Assembly: GCF_003020115.1 (NCBI RefSeq)
Contig: NZ_PYFX01000012.1
Coordinates: 92,221-156,220, forward strand
Source of the DNA: Bradyrhizobium sp. MOS002
GTDB taxonomy: Bacteria; Pseudomonadota; Alphaproteobacteria; Rhizobiales; Xanthobacteraceae
Reading direction: 5' to 3'
DNA length: 64,000 nucleotides
In this document: positions 42,447-51,527 of the stretch, one piece after another
Numbering within the stretch: position 1 is the stretch's first letter
How the letters are laid out: each line of letters starts with the position of its first letter
Made by a program: the position numbers and the translations under genes
The notes under the pieces: model-generated
The model's input: the letters and a program-made list of their open reading frames with translations, nothing else
Database searches by the model: none
What the model was told of the DNA's origin: nothing

Positions 42447-43757
42447 ATGCCGACTTCACGCAGGCAGCTGCTGAAGAGCTCGGCGGCTGCCGCCGCCGCA
42501 CTCAGCCTCGATTGGACACGGGCCCAGGCGCAAGCCGAGAATTTGCGCATCGGCCTGATCTACGACCTCACCGGTCCGTTTGCCGCCGGCGGCTCGGTCG
42601 CCTCCTCGGTCGGCGCGCAGATCGCCATCGACCTCGTCAACGAAAAGGGCGGCATCGGCGGCAAGACCAAGATCGTGCCGGTCGCGGCGGACTCGCAGAG
42701 CAAGGCGGACGTTGCGATCAACGAGGCCGAGCGGCTGATCAGCCAGGAAAAGATCGACATCATCAACGGCGTCTATTCCAGCGCGCATGCAGTGCCGATG
42801 GCGGCGAAGGTCGAGCAGCAGAAGAAGATTCTCTGGATCACGACCGCGGTCTCGACCGCCGTGTTCAAGGACAAGAACCTGCAATATGTGTTTCGCGCGC
42901 AGATCCATTCCGATCAGTACGGCCAGGCCTTCGCGGGCTTCGTCGCCGAGCACGCGCAAGGCAAGCTCGGCATGGACCCGAAGGACGTCAAGGTTGCGCT
43001 GATCCACGAGGACGGCCCTTATGGCGTCGGCGTCGCGGCGGCCGACGAAGCCTATGCCAAGCAGGCGGGCATCCAGGTGGTGATGCGCGAAGGCTATTCG
43101 GCTTCCGCGCCCGATCTCTCGGTGCTTGTGACCAAGCTCAAGCGTGCCAAGGTCGATGTGATCTCGCATGCCGGCTACAACCCCGATATCACCCTGTTCC
43201 TGCGCCAGGCCCGCGAGAGCGGACTGCGCTTCAAGATGCTGTTCGGCGCGGGCGCCGGCTACAGCCAGCTCGACAAGCTGCGGGCGACCTTCGGCCCTGA
43301 CATCGACAATTTCTGCAACATCGATCCGGTGCCGGCGCAACTGCTCGATGCCTCCAAGCTTGCGCCCGGAATCGGCGATCTGACCAAGACCATGGTCTCG
43401 CGCTACCAGGCCAAGACCAGCGCCACCGACGTGCCGCCGCATTGCTCGATGGGATTCAACCAGACCTGGATCCTGCTCAACAACGTGCTGCCGGTCGCCA
43501 AGGAGAAGTACGGTAGCTTCGAACCCGAGGCCATTCGCAAGGCCGCGCTCGACGTCGACATTCCGGCCGGCGGCACCATCCAGGGCTATGGCGTGAAATT
43601 CTTCCCGCCGGGCACGCCGCTCTCCGGCCAGAACGAGCGCTCGACCCCGGTCGTGATGCAGAATGCCGGCGAGCACATCTCCGTGGTGTGGCCGACGAAC
43701 ATCAGGACGCAAGACCCGGTGTTTCCGCTGCCGAAGGGATCGACCTACGGGACGTAG
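42447..43757 (+). CDS. Tat-exported branched-chain amino-acid-type ABC binding protein (orphan)
   Basis: 436 residues from an ATG at 42447 with GAGGGAGGATAGG upstream. The N-terminus carries a twin-arginine signal (TSRRQLLKSSAAAAAALSL), unlike the two Sec-exported binding proteins upstream. Type I binding fold: LRIGLIYDLTGPFAAGG, AQIAIDLVNEKGGIGGK, INGVYSSAHAVPMAAK and GYNPDITLFLRQARESGL. Only distantly related to the two paired copies. No permease genes follow, so it may dock on the fused-ATPase system upstream or on one elsewhere. Ligand unknown. Confidence 0.9.
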   Translation: MPTSRRQLLKSSAAAAAALSLDWTRAQAQAENLRIGLIYDLTGPFAAGGSVASSVGAQIAIDLVNEKGGIGGKTKIVPVAADSQSKADVAINEAERLISQEKIDIINGVYSSAHAVPMAAKVEQQKKILWITTAVSTAVFKDKNLQYVFRAQIHSDQYGQAFAGFVAEHAQGKLGMDPKDVKVALIHEDGPYGVGVAAADEAYAKQAGIQVVMREGYSASAPDLSVLVTKLKRAKVDVISHAGYNPDITLFLRQARESGLRFKMLFGAGAGYSQLDKLRATFGPDIDNFCNIDPVPAQLLDASKLAPGIGDLTKTMVSRYQAKTSATDVPPHCSMGFNQTWILLNNVLPVAKEKYGSFEPEAIRKAALDVDIPAGGTIQGYGVKFFPPGTPLSGQNERSTPVVMQNAGEHISVVWPTNIRTQDPVFPLPKGSTYGT

Positions 43758-43777
43758 GATTCAAGCCGCGCAGACGG

Positions 43778-43840
43778 TGCACCCTCTCCCCTTGCGGGAG
43801 AGGGTGGCTCACCGCGAAGCGGAGAGACGGGTGAGGGGTT
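43778..43840. repeat. Dispersed palindromic intergenic repeat
   Basis: ACCCTCTCCC-CTTGC-GGGAGAGGGT (43781-43805) is a 10-bp stem with a 5-nt loop, followed by GGCTCACCGCGAAGCGGAGAG and GTGAGGGG. This is a common dispersed intergenic element in Bradyrhizobium-type genomes. It follows the stop of the preceding binding-protein gene by about 20 bp and could act as its terminator. Confidence 0.7.
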
Positions 43841-43941
43841 TGTCTCCGCGAGAAAACCTCTCGGGCCGGGCACAACGGGATGTCCACAGCACCATAACGA
43901 ACGCTCTAGGGTAGGTCGCACCCCGCAAATAGGCAATCGTT

Positions 43942-44433
43942 CTACTGTTTGATTGAGGTGACTGTGCCTGTACAGCCACTCGATGCTCTGAACGTTCCGG
44001 TGCCTCGATTGCCCGAAGTGAAGCTGGTACCGGTGACGGTGACCCCATCGTAGATGCCGACGGAGTGGCCGACCCCGTTGGCGTTGATCGTTCCGGTGGC
44101 ACCCCCGCCACTGACCCTTCCGCCGGAGACGACGACTGTCGACGTGGTGGTGGTACCGCAGCCCACTGCAGTAACGAGCCACACGCCGTCGAATTTGCTA
44201 ACGCTACCACTACCACCACCGCTTTTCCGGGCGGGTTCGGGCTTGCTGCGTCGTGCGGGCTTTTCAGGCTCCACCGAGCGCGGTGCCTGCCGCAAGCCGG
44301 AAAGGGATTTCTCATCATTCGCGATACTCCCGCCTGCGCTGCCAGATTGAGCCAACGCAGCGCTCGCCATGCAGGCCCAGATCAGAAGGGAGATGAGTGT
44401 ATTTCCAAGCGTAGCTTGAGCTGAACTTTCCAC
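43942..44433 (-). CDS. Hypothetical secreted Gly/Ser/Thr-rich protein
   Basis: 163 residues from a GTG at 44433. Signal peptide around NTLISLLIWACMASAALAQ. The mature N-terminal part is basic and Pro-rich (PARRSKPEPARKSGGGSGS). The C-terminal 90 residues are a beta-type, Gly/Thr/Val-rich domain starting FDGVWLVTAVGCGTTTTS and containing GGATGTINANGVGHSVG, with two Cys that could pair. No known family. It looks like a small envelope protein. The 250 bp upstream (44434-44683) shows no gene. Confidence 0.65.
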   Translation of the reverse strand: MESSAQATLGNTLISLLIWACMASAALAQSGSAGGSIANDEKSLSGLRQAPRSVEPEKPARRSKPEPARKSGGGSGSVSKFDGVWLVTAVGCGTTTTSTVVVSGGRVSGGGATGTINANGVGHSVGIYDGVTVTGTSFTSGNRGTGTFRASSGCTGTVTSIKQ

Positions 44434-44683
44434 AATGATTTAATCCCATATCCAAACAGACCGTGCCAATAACGCGACAAAGATTTGCCAGTCATGCCCC
44501 CTCGTCAAGCGCTACGATGGGCTGGGGCGGGTCCTTGGCACAACGCGGCGGCTTCAGCGACATCGGCGGCGGCTATCAGGCCCCGCAATCAGTGTCGGAT
44601 AACAGCGCTTCTCATTGACGACACTCGGAGAGGCGCTGAAAACGTACGCACCAGGTTCAGCTAGATCGGCGTTGTCGCGCCCC

Positions 44684-45853
44684 CTACAACACCACCCGCC
44701 GCCCCTCCTCCGCCGCCCAATAGCCCGCGTAGTTCACCTTGATCGTCTCATACGCCAGCGCGAGATCCGACAGCGGCTGGCGTCCCGTCGCGGCGCATTC
44801 CATGAAGTCCTGGATCTCCTGGAGATAGCCGCGCGTCCACTCCTCTTCGAGGCAAACATATTGCCAGCCGGTTTTGCGGTCGACCTTCTCGGTGATGTAG
44901 ACGGAGGCGAGCTTCTCCTCGGAAGTCTGGTAGCTCATCAGATGATTGTTCGGCGTGATGTTGGCGAACAGCGAGCCGCCTGACGTGTAGGTCTCGATCA
45001 GATTGCGCACGCCGCCCATGATCATGTCGCCGGAGAACACGGTGGCCTTGGTGCCGTCCGAGAAGGTGGCGGTCAGCGTGCCCCAGTCCTCGACGTCGAC
45101 AGGATTGGCCTTGATGTAGGTGCGCTCCTCCGGCTTCAGGACGGCCGTGACGTTGCCGACATCGCCGCTGACGCTGGCGACGCGGATGGTCTCGCCGCGC
45201 GCCTTGGCCTCGACCTGCTTGAGATACAGCACGGCGGAAAGCGGATGGCAGCCCATCCGGATCAGCGAGCCGCCGCCGGTCATCGCCCATTGTGCGGCAT
45301 GTGCCGCATGCGAGCCGGAATGGCTCTCCTCGCCCTTCATGAACAGGATCTTGTCCTTGGTCGCTCTGAGAATCTCCGCGGTCTTGGTCACCGCCGGCGC
45401 GTAGATCCAGTCCTCGGCATACATGAAGAGCTTTCCGGTGCGCTCGATCGCGGCACGCGTGGCGTCCATCTCCTCCAGCACGCGCTCATACATCAGCGCC
45501 TTCGGCACATGCTTGCCGATCGGCTGCCGGTCACCGTCGCGGCCGAAATACCCGGCGAACGGCTTTTCGCAGATCACGTGCTTGCCGGCCTGCATGGCGG
45601 CGACGATCATCCCCGCATGAAGATTGGGCGGCGTGCAGATGTCGATGACATCGAGCTCGCGATCTGCGATCGCTTCCGCGAAGCTGCGATAGACCCGTGG
45701 GATCTGGTGGCGGGCGGCGAATTCGACGACGTGGTCGCCGCGGGCGGCGACGGCCGCGACCTCGACATCCACGCCGTAGACGCGCCGGAACGCATACATA
45801 TGCAGCTCCGACACGAAGCCGCAGCCGACGAGTCCCACCCTGATCCTGGCCAT
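44684..45853 (-). CDS. Gfo/Idh/MocA family NAD(P)-dependent oxidoreductase
   Basis: 389 residues. N-terminal Rossmann fold (VGLVGCGFVSELHMYAF, GxGxxx) and the family's substrate-site motif VICEKPFAG (EKP) near residue 97. The C-terminal beta-sheet domain includes GGGSLIRMGCHPLSAVLYL with the catalytic-site His. These enzymes oxidise or reduce sugars, inositols or related polyols. The sequence around the EKP motif has a 20-residue polar insertion (DGDRQPIGKHVP), uncommon in short members. Neighbours do not point to a pathway. Single transcription unit. Confidence 0.88.
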   Translation of the reverse strand: MARIRVGLVGCGFVSELHMYAFRRVYGVDVEVAAVAARGDHVVEFAARHQIPRVYRSFAEAIADRELDVIDICTPPNLHAGMIVAAMQAGKHVICEKPFAGYFGRDGDRQPIGKHVPKALMYERVLEEMDATRAAIERTGKLFMYAEDWIYAPAVTKTAEILRATKDKILFMKGEESHSGSHAAHAAQWAMTGGGSLIRMGCHPLSAVLYLKQVEAKARGETIRVASVSGDVGNVTAVLKPEERTYIKANPVDVEDWGTLTATFSDGTKATVFSGDMIMGGVRNLIETYTSGGSLFANITPNNHLMSYQTSEEKLASVYITEKVDRKTGWQYVCLEEEWTRGYLQEIQDFMECAATGRQPLSDLALAYETIKVNYAGYWAAEEGRRVVL

Positions 45854-45902
45854 AGCGCCCCCTGACCCATGCTTTGGGCAGCACTATAGCGCGCTGGCAG
45901 GT

Positions 45903-46214
45903 CTATTCCACCGAGACCCGCACCACACCGGCACTCATCATGCCCAGCGCTTTGGCGGCCGGCACCGAGAGATCGACGATCCGGCCGCGGATGAAGGGGC
46001 CGCGATCGTTGACGCGGCATTGAATCGAGCGGCTGCCGTAGGACACCCTCAGCACGCTTCCGAAAGGGCGCGTCCGGTGCGCGCAGGTCAGCTCGCCTTT
46101 TCCGGCTTTTCCGTATCCGTAATAGGAGGCAAGCCCGCTTTCGGCCTGGGCAAAGGAAACTGCAGAAAGCGAAAAAGTAGCAAGGCAAGAAAATAAAGTG
46201 GTCTGCGCTCGCAC
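45903..46214 (-). CDS. RlpA-like double-psi beta-barrel lipoprotein/secreted protein
   Basis: 103 residues from a GTG at 46214, chosen because GGGAG lies 7 nt upstream and a signal peptide follows (RAQTTLFSCLATFSLSAVSFAQA). The mature protein is one DPBB domain: GLASYYGYG, GELTCAHRTRPFGSVLRV and the conserved NDRGPFIRGRIVDLS, including the Asp that is catalytic in RlpA lytic transglycosylases. There is no SPOR domain, so it is the short form. Probably acts on peptidoglycan in the periplasm. The pair of Cys (TCAHR, QCRV) may form a disulfide. Confidence 0.85.
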   Translation of the reverse strand: MRAQTTLFSCLATFSLSAVSFAQAESGLASYYGYGKAGKGELTCAHRTRPFGSVLRVSYGSRSIQCRVNDRGPFIRGRIVDLSVPAAKALGMMSAGVVRVSVE

Positions 46215-46316
46215 GGCACCGCTCCCGGTTGGCCCTGCCCCGCGCAGCAACGTTTGTTGTTCCCGTGGGTTCCCGAGCCACCGCCGGGCCACGCCCGGCG
46301 GTGCCATCACACATTG

Positions 46317-47162
46317 TTACTGTTTGTGGAACACGAGCGTCCGGACCTCGATGCTTTCGCGCGGCGCCGCATCCGCCGGCGTGGACGGATCGACGAACGC
46401 CGTATGGGGCCCGAAGCGCGTGCGCCCATCGGTTGCGGAATCGTAGCACTTGAGCAGCAGCGCTTCCTCGGTCGTCATCTCGGGAAAATAGAACCAGCGA
46501 TGGTTCGGATTGTATTTCACCGAATAGGTCTCGCCGCGACGGTTGGGATAGATCAGATCGGAGGCGACGAGATCATCGGGTGCCACGGTCGTGCCGTCGG
46601 CCATCGCAAGCGGCGAATCTCGTAACGGACCGCGGATCGGCCGCCACAAATTGATCACCTGCACACGCCCCTTCAGCAACTCTTCGGCCTCATCGGGCAG
46701 ATGTTCGCGCACGCGGTTGGCGCCTGAGACGGCGGTCTGGTCGACATGGACGCGCGTTGCCGGCTGACGCGGGCCGCCGTCGCGGATGTCCGCGGCGCCC
46801 TCGACGCGCCTGCGCACGGTATGGTCGAAGATGAATACCCGATCGGCCTTCAGCGTCGCGCGCAGGAAGGCCTCCACGGCGGGATAGTAGACCGCCCTCA
46901 CCTCTTCGTCGTTGCTGAAGTCCTTGACCTGGGTCGGATGCCGCACCAGCGCAAAGCCTTCGCGGTCGAGCGAGAAATTCTGCGCGATCAGGCGCGCATC
47001 GAAGATCGGAACCTGATGCGGCTCCGGCAACGACGTGCTCTTGGGCTCACCCGGCGGTGGATCGAAGGCGTAGGTGCGCGGTTTGCCCGCAACCGGTGCC
47101 AGATAGTTGAGTTCAGCGGTGACGAAGGGAAGCGATTCGATTTTTGTTTCTTGCAGGCCCAT
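46317..47162 (-). CDS. CmcJ/NvfI-family putative non-haem iron oxygenase
   Basis: 281 residues from an ATG at 47162 with GGGAG upstream. Matches the CmcJ/NvfI family: ELNYLAPVAGKP at the start, FIFDHTVRRR, the His-x-Asp pair in ATRVHVDQTAVSG (iron ligands), VINLWRPIRGPLRDSPLA, and the C-terminal HRWFYFPEMTTEEALLLKCYDS. Family members are Fe(II)/2-oxoglutarate-type enzymes best known from beta-lactam and fungal meroterpenoid pathways, but bacterial relatives are usually uncharacterised. Monocistronic by its surroundings. The 330 bp upstream (47163-47495) shows no gene. Confidence 0.82.
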   Translation of the reverse strand: MGLQETKIESLPFVTAELNYLAPVAGKPRTYAFDPPPGEPKSTSLPEPHQVPIFDARLIAQNFSLDREGFALVRHPTQVKDFSNDEEVRAVYYPAVEAFLRATLKADRVFIFDHTVRRRVEGAADIRDGGPRQPATRVHVDQTAVSGANRVREHLPDEAEELLKGRVQVINLWRPIRGPLRDSPLAMADGTTVAPDDLVASDLIYPNRRGETYSVKYNPNHRWFYFPEMTTEEALLLKCYDSATDGRTRFGPHTAFVDPSTPADAAPRESIEVRTLVFHKQ

Positions 47163-47495
47163 GGCCGGTCTCCCGATGTGGTCGTCTGAATGATTTTTGA
47201 CGGGATCGAGCGTCGTGCAAGGGGGAGGTACAAATAGCAATGAGGGTATTGTCGCGAGCGGAAAATGCAGAAGGAACGCATCGAAGAAGCGGCTTGGATT
47301 GGAACGCGGTCTTTCCGCTTCACGAACGCTTGAGTGCTTGTGAGGTCTCGTGCTCCGGACGCGGCGCATCACGCAGTGGTGCGCCGCAGAGCCGGGGCCC
47401 ATCTCACCGGCAGCATCTCTGCGGCATGGGTCCCGGCTCTGCGCAGCAGCGTTGCACGCTGCAGCGCGTCCGGGACACAGCGGTGTGCTTGGCGG

Positions 47496-48434
47496 TTACA
47501 ACCCCGCCTTGGCGATCGCATCAGCAAACGACCGATCCACGATCTCGGCCGCATCGAGCTTCTGCTTGATCAGGCCCCAGCGAAAATAAAGATCGATCGT
47601 GCTTTGCTCATCCGCAACCACCCCGTCATCGATCGGCGCGATCCGGATTTTCGCGCGCGACAGCCAGTTCTGCGGCACGGCGGTCGGGATGTTCATCAGC
47701 CTGCCCCAGGTCGCGGCATAGCTGTCGAGATTGTTCAGCGACCACGTCCGCGCCGCGGTGAGGCGCCGGACGAAGTCGGTCAGCTCCGCGCGCTTGTCGC
47801 GGATCGCATCGGGCCGCGCGACCTGAAAACTCAGCCCCGGCGTCAGGCCCTCGGAGGTGATCACGCGGCGCGACTTGAACAGCACCTCCTCCTGGCTGAC
47901 ATAAGGCTCCCACGTCGACCACGCGTCGACGGAGCCTTGCGTGTAGGCGATCTTGGCATCGGAGGGCGCCAGGAAGGCGATCTGCACGTCAGCCGCAGTC
48001 CAGCCGTTCTTTTCCAGCGCAGCGAGGATCAGCTGATGCCCGATCGAGCCTCGGCCGGTTGCGATCTTCTTGCCACGCAGATCGGCAAAGCTCTTGATTG
48101 GCGAGTTCTCGGGCACAAGGATCGCGAGGCCCTCGCGGGTCTGCCGGATCGCGGCAATCGCCTTGACCGGCGCGCCGGAGGCGGCGGCGAAGGTGAAGGG
48201 CGCGTCACCAACGAGCCCGGTCTCGATCGCCCCGGCGCTCAGCGCTTCCAGCAGCGGCGCAGCCGCCGGAAACTCCTTCCACTCAATCTTGTAGGGAACG
48301 TCTTTCAGCACGCCGGCGGCTTCCATCACCGCCTGCGAATTGCCCTTCTGGTCGCCGACGCGCAAGGTGGTTTGCGACGCCGCCAGCTCGATCGAGCCGA
48401 ACAGCAGCGCGCCGGCCAGCATGAGGCGGATCAT
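47496..48434 (-). CDS. Sulfonate/aliphatic organosulfur ABC binding protein (SsuA-like), operon-distal
   Basis: 312 residues with a Sec signal (MIRLMLAGALLFGSIELAAS). NMT1/SsuA-type periplasmic-binding fold: LRVGDQKGNSQAVMEAAG, IEWKEFPAAAPLLEALSAGAIETG, the GDAPFTFAAASGAPVKAI hinge and VDAWSTWEPYV. It is a paralogue of the protein at 54101 (shared LRVGDQKG and IEW-EFPAAAP-LEAL). The ATG overlaps the stop of the monooxygenase gene (ATGA), so it is the last gene of the organosulfur operon, an unusual position for a binding protein. Confidence 0.9.
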   Translation of the reverse strand: MIRLMLAGALLFGSIELAASQTTLRVGDQKGNSQAVMEAAGVLKDVPYKIEWKEFPAAAPLLEALSAGAIETGLVGDAPFTFAAASGAPVKAIAAIRQTREGLAILVPENSPIKSFADLRGKKIATGRGSIGHQLILAALEKNGWTAADVQIAFLAPSDAKIAYTQGSVDAWSTWEPYVSQEEVLFKSRRVITSEGLTPGLSFQVARPDAIRDKRAELTDFVRRLTAARTWSLNNLDSYAATWGRLMNIPTAVPQNWLSRAKIRIAPIDDGVVADEQSTIDLYFRWGLIKQKLDAAEIVDRSFADAIAKAGL

Positions 48435-49531
48435 TCCGCCGCCTCGCCGCGAACGGACTGGCGCTTGGCGATCAGCTCGCGCGTCAGCGGGATCAGCTCG
48501 CGGCCATACTCGATGGCATCGGGAAGCGGATCGAAGCCGCGGATCAGGAAATGGCTGATGCCGAGATCGTAATAGTCACCGAAGACCTCGGCGACCTGCT
48601 CGGGCGTGCCGACCAGCGCGGTGGTGTTGCTGTTGGCGCCGGTGAGCTTTGCGATCTCGGTCCACAGCCGCTTGTCGATGCGGCTGCCCTGGTCGGCGAG
48701 CGAGAGCAGACGCCGCGCGCCGGCGGTGGCATGGCCGTCGGCGGGCTTGCGATAGCCGGTCTTGTCCTGAAGCGCGGCGGCACGGGCAAGAATCTCATCC
48801 GCCTTTTCCCAGGCCTGCTTCTCGGTCGGAGCGATGATCGGCCGCACCGAGAGGCTGAAGCGGGGCGTCGGACGGCCGTGCCTGACGGCCGCGTTGTGAA
48901 CGCGCGAGGTGACGTCGCGGACCTGCGCATAGGATTCGCCCCACAGCGCAAAGGTGTCGGCATGCCTGCCCGCGACGTCGATTGCGGCGTCGGAGCCGCC
49001 ACCGACGAAGGTGTAGATGCCGGCCTTCTGCAGCGGCTTCACCTGCGAAAATCCGTTCTCGACGTTATAATACTTGCCGCTGTAGTTGAACGGCTTCTCG
49101 CTGGTCCATTCCAGCCTCACCACATCGAGAAACTCGCTGGTGCGGGCGTAACGCTCGTCCTTGTCGTCGAGCGTGTTGCCGTCTTGCCTGAGCTCGGCGC
49201 CATTGCCGCCGGTAATGACGTGCAGCGAGACGCGGCCAGCATAGAGTTGGTCAAGCGTCGCCAGCTGCCGCGCGAGCAGCGTCGGCGCGGTGAAGCCCGG
49301 TCGCTGCGCGATCATCACTTTCAACGATTTGGTGATGGTCAGCACATGCTGCGCGACCTGGAGCGCATCCGGGGTAGTCGAATGGAACGCCAGCAGCGCG
49401 CGGTCGAAACCCGCGAGCTCATGCGCCTTCGCGACCGTCTCGATATAGGCCGGATCCAGCACCGGACCCTGGCGCACGATGGTCTCGGAAGCGTTGCTGT
49501 TGGCGATAAAGCCGATGAACTCGACCGACAT
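48431..49531 (-). CDS. FMNH2-dependent alkanesulfonate monooxygenase-like enzyme (SsuD family)
   Basis: 366 residues from an ATG at 49531. A bacterial luciferase-like TIM barrel that cleaves C-S bonds with FMNH2 and O2. SsuD-type markers: RPGFTAPTLLARQLATLDQL, VSLHVITGGNGAELRQDG, DKDERYARTSEFLDVVR and FVGGGSDAAIDVAGRHADTFALWGE, with the later RFSLSVRPIIAPTEKQAWEKA. A flavin reductase (SsuE) is not in the window. Coupled by a 4-nt overlap to the downstream binding protein and 29 nt after the acyl-CoA-dehydrogenase-like gene. Confidence 0.9.
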   Translation of the reverse strand: MSVEFIGFIANSNASETIVRQGPVLDPAYIETVAKAHELAGFDRALLAFHSTTPDALQVAQHVLTITKSLKVMIAQRPGFTAPTLLARQLATLDQLYAGRVSLHVITGGNGAELRQDGNTLDDKDERYARTSEFLDVVRLEWTSEKPFNYSGKYYNVENGFSQVKPLQKAGIYTFVGGGSDAAIDVAGRHADTFALWGESYAQVRDVTSRVHNAAVRHGRPTPRFSLSVRPIIAPTEKQAWEKADEILARAAALQDKTGYRKPADGHATAGARRLLSLADQGSRIDKRLWTEIAKLTGANSNTTALVGTPEQVAEVFGDYYDLGISHFLIRGFDPLPDAIEYGRELIPLTRELIAKRQSVRGEAAE

Positions 49532-49560
49532 GATGTTCTCCCTGAATGTTTGGCGGAAGG

Positions 49561-50733
49561 CTAAAGTCCCAATGCGGCACGGCCGAGACCGGTGCGCGTG
49601 GAATCGTCCTGCGGCGTGTGCACGCGACCGCACAGGACGTCGCGATAGTGCCGCTCCAGCGGATTGGCGCGAGACAGGCCGTGATTTCCGGTCAGCGACA
49701 AGGCATCCTCGACCGCGGCGACGGCGTTGTTGGTCACGGTCAGCTTGATGACGTTGGACTCGGCCGCGGAAAGCGCGACACCGTCATCGAAATCACCGGC
49801 GAAGGATGCGATCAGCCGCGCATTGACGGCGAGCCGTGCCTCGATCGCCCCGAGGATCTCCTGCGCGCGCGGCAAGGTCGCAAGCGGCGCGCCCAGGCTG
49901 GCCGGCACGCGCTGCTTCAGGAACGCGACCAGCCAGTCGCGTGCAGCCCGCGCAACGCCGTCATAGATCGCGGCGACGAAGATCGTGTGGACGGTCGCCT
50001 GCGCGACATCGGGTACGCGCCAGTCGACCGGCTTGCGCACATCGATCTCGGCATCGAGAGGAACCACGACGTCGTCGAAGATGACGTCGTGGCTGCCGCT
50101 GGCCCGCAGGCCGTGATGATCCCAGGTCTCGACGATGCGCGTGCCGGGCAGGCCCGCCGGCACCAGGAACTGTCCGACGCGCGGCTCGGCTTCGTCCGTC
50201 CGCGCCCAGACCAGATACCATTTCAGGATCGGCGATCCCGTCGAATAGATCTTGTGGCCCGAGAGCCGCCAGCCGGTCTCGGTCCGGCGTGCAATGGTCG
50301 CAGGCAGGCCGCCGCGCGCGGGCGAACCCAGTTCGGGCTCGACGCGGAGCGCGTTGACGAGCGCAAGGCCGTCAACACTCTCGCGCGCAAGCTTGCGCGA
50401 CAGCCGCGCCGGCCACGTCGGACTCCGTGCCATCACCAGATGGTTGATGTAGTGCATCGACAGCACCAGCGCGGTCGACGGATCGGCCTTGCCGATAATG
50501 CCAAGGACGCCGGCGGCGTATCGTGCGCCCGCTCCGGCCCCGCCATGGGCGGCAGGCACCGTCAGCGAGAGCAGACCTGCCTCGGACAGCTCACGAAAAT
50601 TCTCGAACGGGAAGCTGCCGGTGCGGTCGTGCTCGGCCGCACGCCCGGCGAAGACCTCGGCCAGCGCCTCGGCCCGTGCGATGTAGTCGGGCTCGTGATG
50701 GGCCGCGCGCCCCTTGGCGATCGAGCTCACCAT
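49561..50733 (-). CDS. Acyl-CoA dehydrogenase-fold flavoprotein, probable organosulfur monooxygenase (SfnB/DszC-like)
   Basis: 390 residues. Acyl-CoA dehydrogenase fold: FRELSEAGLLSLTVPAAHGGAG, the flavin-binding helix region and WRLSGHKIYSTGSPILKWYLVWA. The catalytic Glu of true acyl-CoA dehydrogenases is not evident at the usual place; instead the C-terminal part reads DALSLTGNHGLSRANPLERHYRDV, as in flavin monooxygenases of the DszC/SfnB group acting on sulfones, sulfoxides or sulfinates. Its place inside an SsuABCD-type operon supports organosulfur oxidation. The ATG overlaps the ATPase stop by 7 nt. Confidence 0.85.
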   Translation of the reverse strand: MVSSIAKGRAAHHEPDYIARAEALAEVFAGRAAEHDRTGSFPFENFRELSEAGLLSLTVPAAHGGAGAGARYAAGVLGIIGKADPSTALVLSMHYINHLVMARSPTWPARLSRKLARESVDGLALVNALRVEPELGSPARGGLPATIARRTETGWRLSGHKIYSTGSPILKWYLVWARTDEAEPRVGQFLVPAGLPGTRIVETWDHHGLRASGSHDVIFDDVVVPLDAEIDVRKPVDWRVPDVAQATVHTIFVAAIYDGVARAARDWLVAFLKQRVPASLGAPLATLPRAQEILGAIEARLAVNARLIASFAGDFDDGVALSAAESNVIKLTVTNNAVAAVEDALSLTGNHGLSRANPLERHYRDVLCGRVHTPQDDSTRTGLGRAALGL

Positions 50734-51527
50734 GTGGCGTCCAGTCCGAGCAGGCCAAGAATCTGGCGGCGCAAATCGGCCAGATACGGATCGCCGCGAT
50801 GGCGCGGATAGGGCCGGTCGACACGGATGTCGGCCTTCACGCGCGCCGGGCGGTCGCTGAACACGATGACGCGATTGGCGAGCACCAGCGCCTCCTCGGC
50901 GTCATGCGTCACCAGCAGCGTGGTAAAACCCTTGCGCTGCCACAGCGAGACCAGCTCGGCCTGCATGGTGATGCGGGTCAGCGAGTCGAGCTTGCCCAGC
51001 GGCTCGTCGAGAATGAGGATTTTGGGATCGTTGACCAGCGCGCGGGCCAGCGCGACGCGCTGCGCCATGCCGCCCGAGAGCTGGTGCGGATAGGCATTGC
51101 GGAAGGACGCGAGGCCGACAAGATCGAGCGCGGCATCGACGCGGTGACGCTGGCTCTTCAAGATGCCCTGCGCCTCCAGCCCCAGCGCGACATTGTCCCA
51201 GACCGTCCGCCAGGGAAACAAGGTCGGATCCTGGAACACGACGACGCGCGACGGGTGCGGTCGCGTGATGCGCGCCTCGTCCTCGCGCAGCGTTCCGGAC
51301 CTGGGCTTGTCGAGGCCTGCGACGAGGCGCAGCAAGGTCGACTTGCCGCAACCGGAGGGCCCGAGCAGCGCAACGAACTCGCCCGGCTCGACGGAGATGC
51401 TGACGTCGCTGAGCACCGGCAGCTCGGCGCCGTCGATGTCGAAGGCGTGGCTGACCTGCTCGATGTCGAGCGCCGCACCGGCGGCCGGGTGAGCGTCGAT
51501 TTCAGCCAGTGCAGTCGCGGCTACCAT
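50727..51527 (-). CDS. ssuB: Sulfonate-type ABC transporter ATPase (SsuB-like)
   Basis: 266 residues from an ATG at 51527. Nitrate/sulfonate/taurine-class ATPase: Walker A LLGPSGCGKSTLL, Q-loop FQDPTLFPWRTV, signature LSGGMAQRVALARAL, Walker B ILILDEPLGKLD and H-loop VTHDAEEAL. It starts inside the permease stop (ATGGTAG, 7-nt overlap) and ends inside the next start (ATGGTGA), so expression is tightly coupled. Energises uptake with the permease at 51521 and one or more of the three binding proteins around it. Confidence 0.94.
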   Translation of the reverse strand: MVAATALAEIDAHPAAGAALDIEQVSHAFDIDGAELPVLSDVSISVEPGEFVALLGPSGCGKSTLLRLVAGLDKPRSGTLREDEARITRPHPSRVVVFQDPTLFPWRTVWDNVALGLEAQGILKSQRHRVDAALDLVGLASFRNAYPHQLSGGMAQRVALARALVNDPKILILDEPLGKLDSLTRITMQAELVSLWQRKGFTTLLVTHDAEEALVLANRVIVFSDRPARVKADIRVDRPYPRHRGDPYLADLRRQILGLLGLDATW

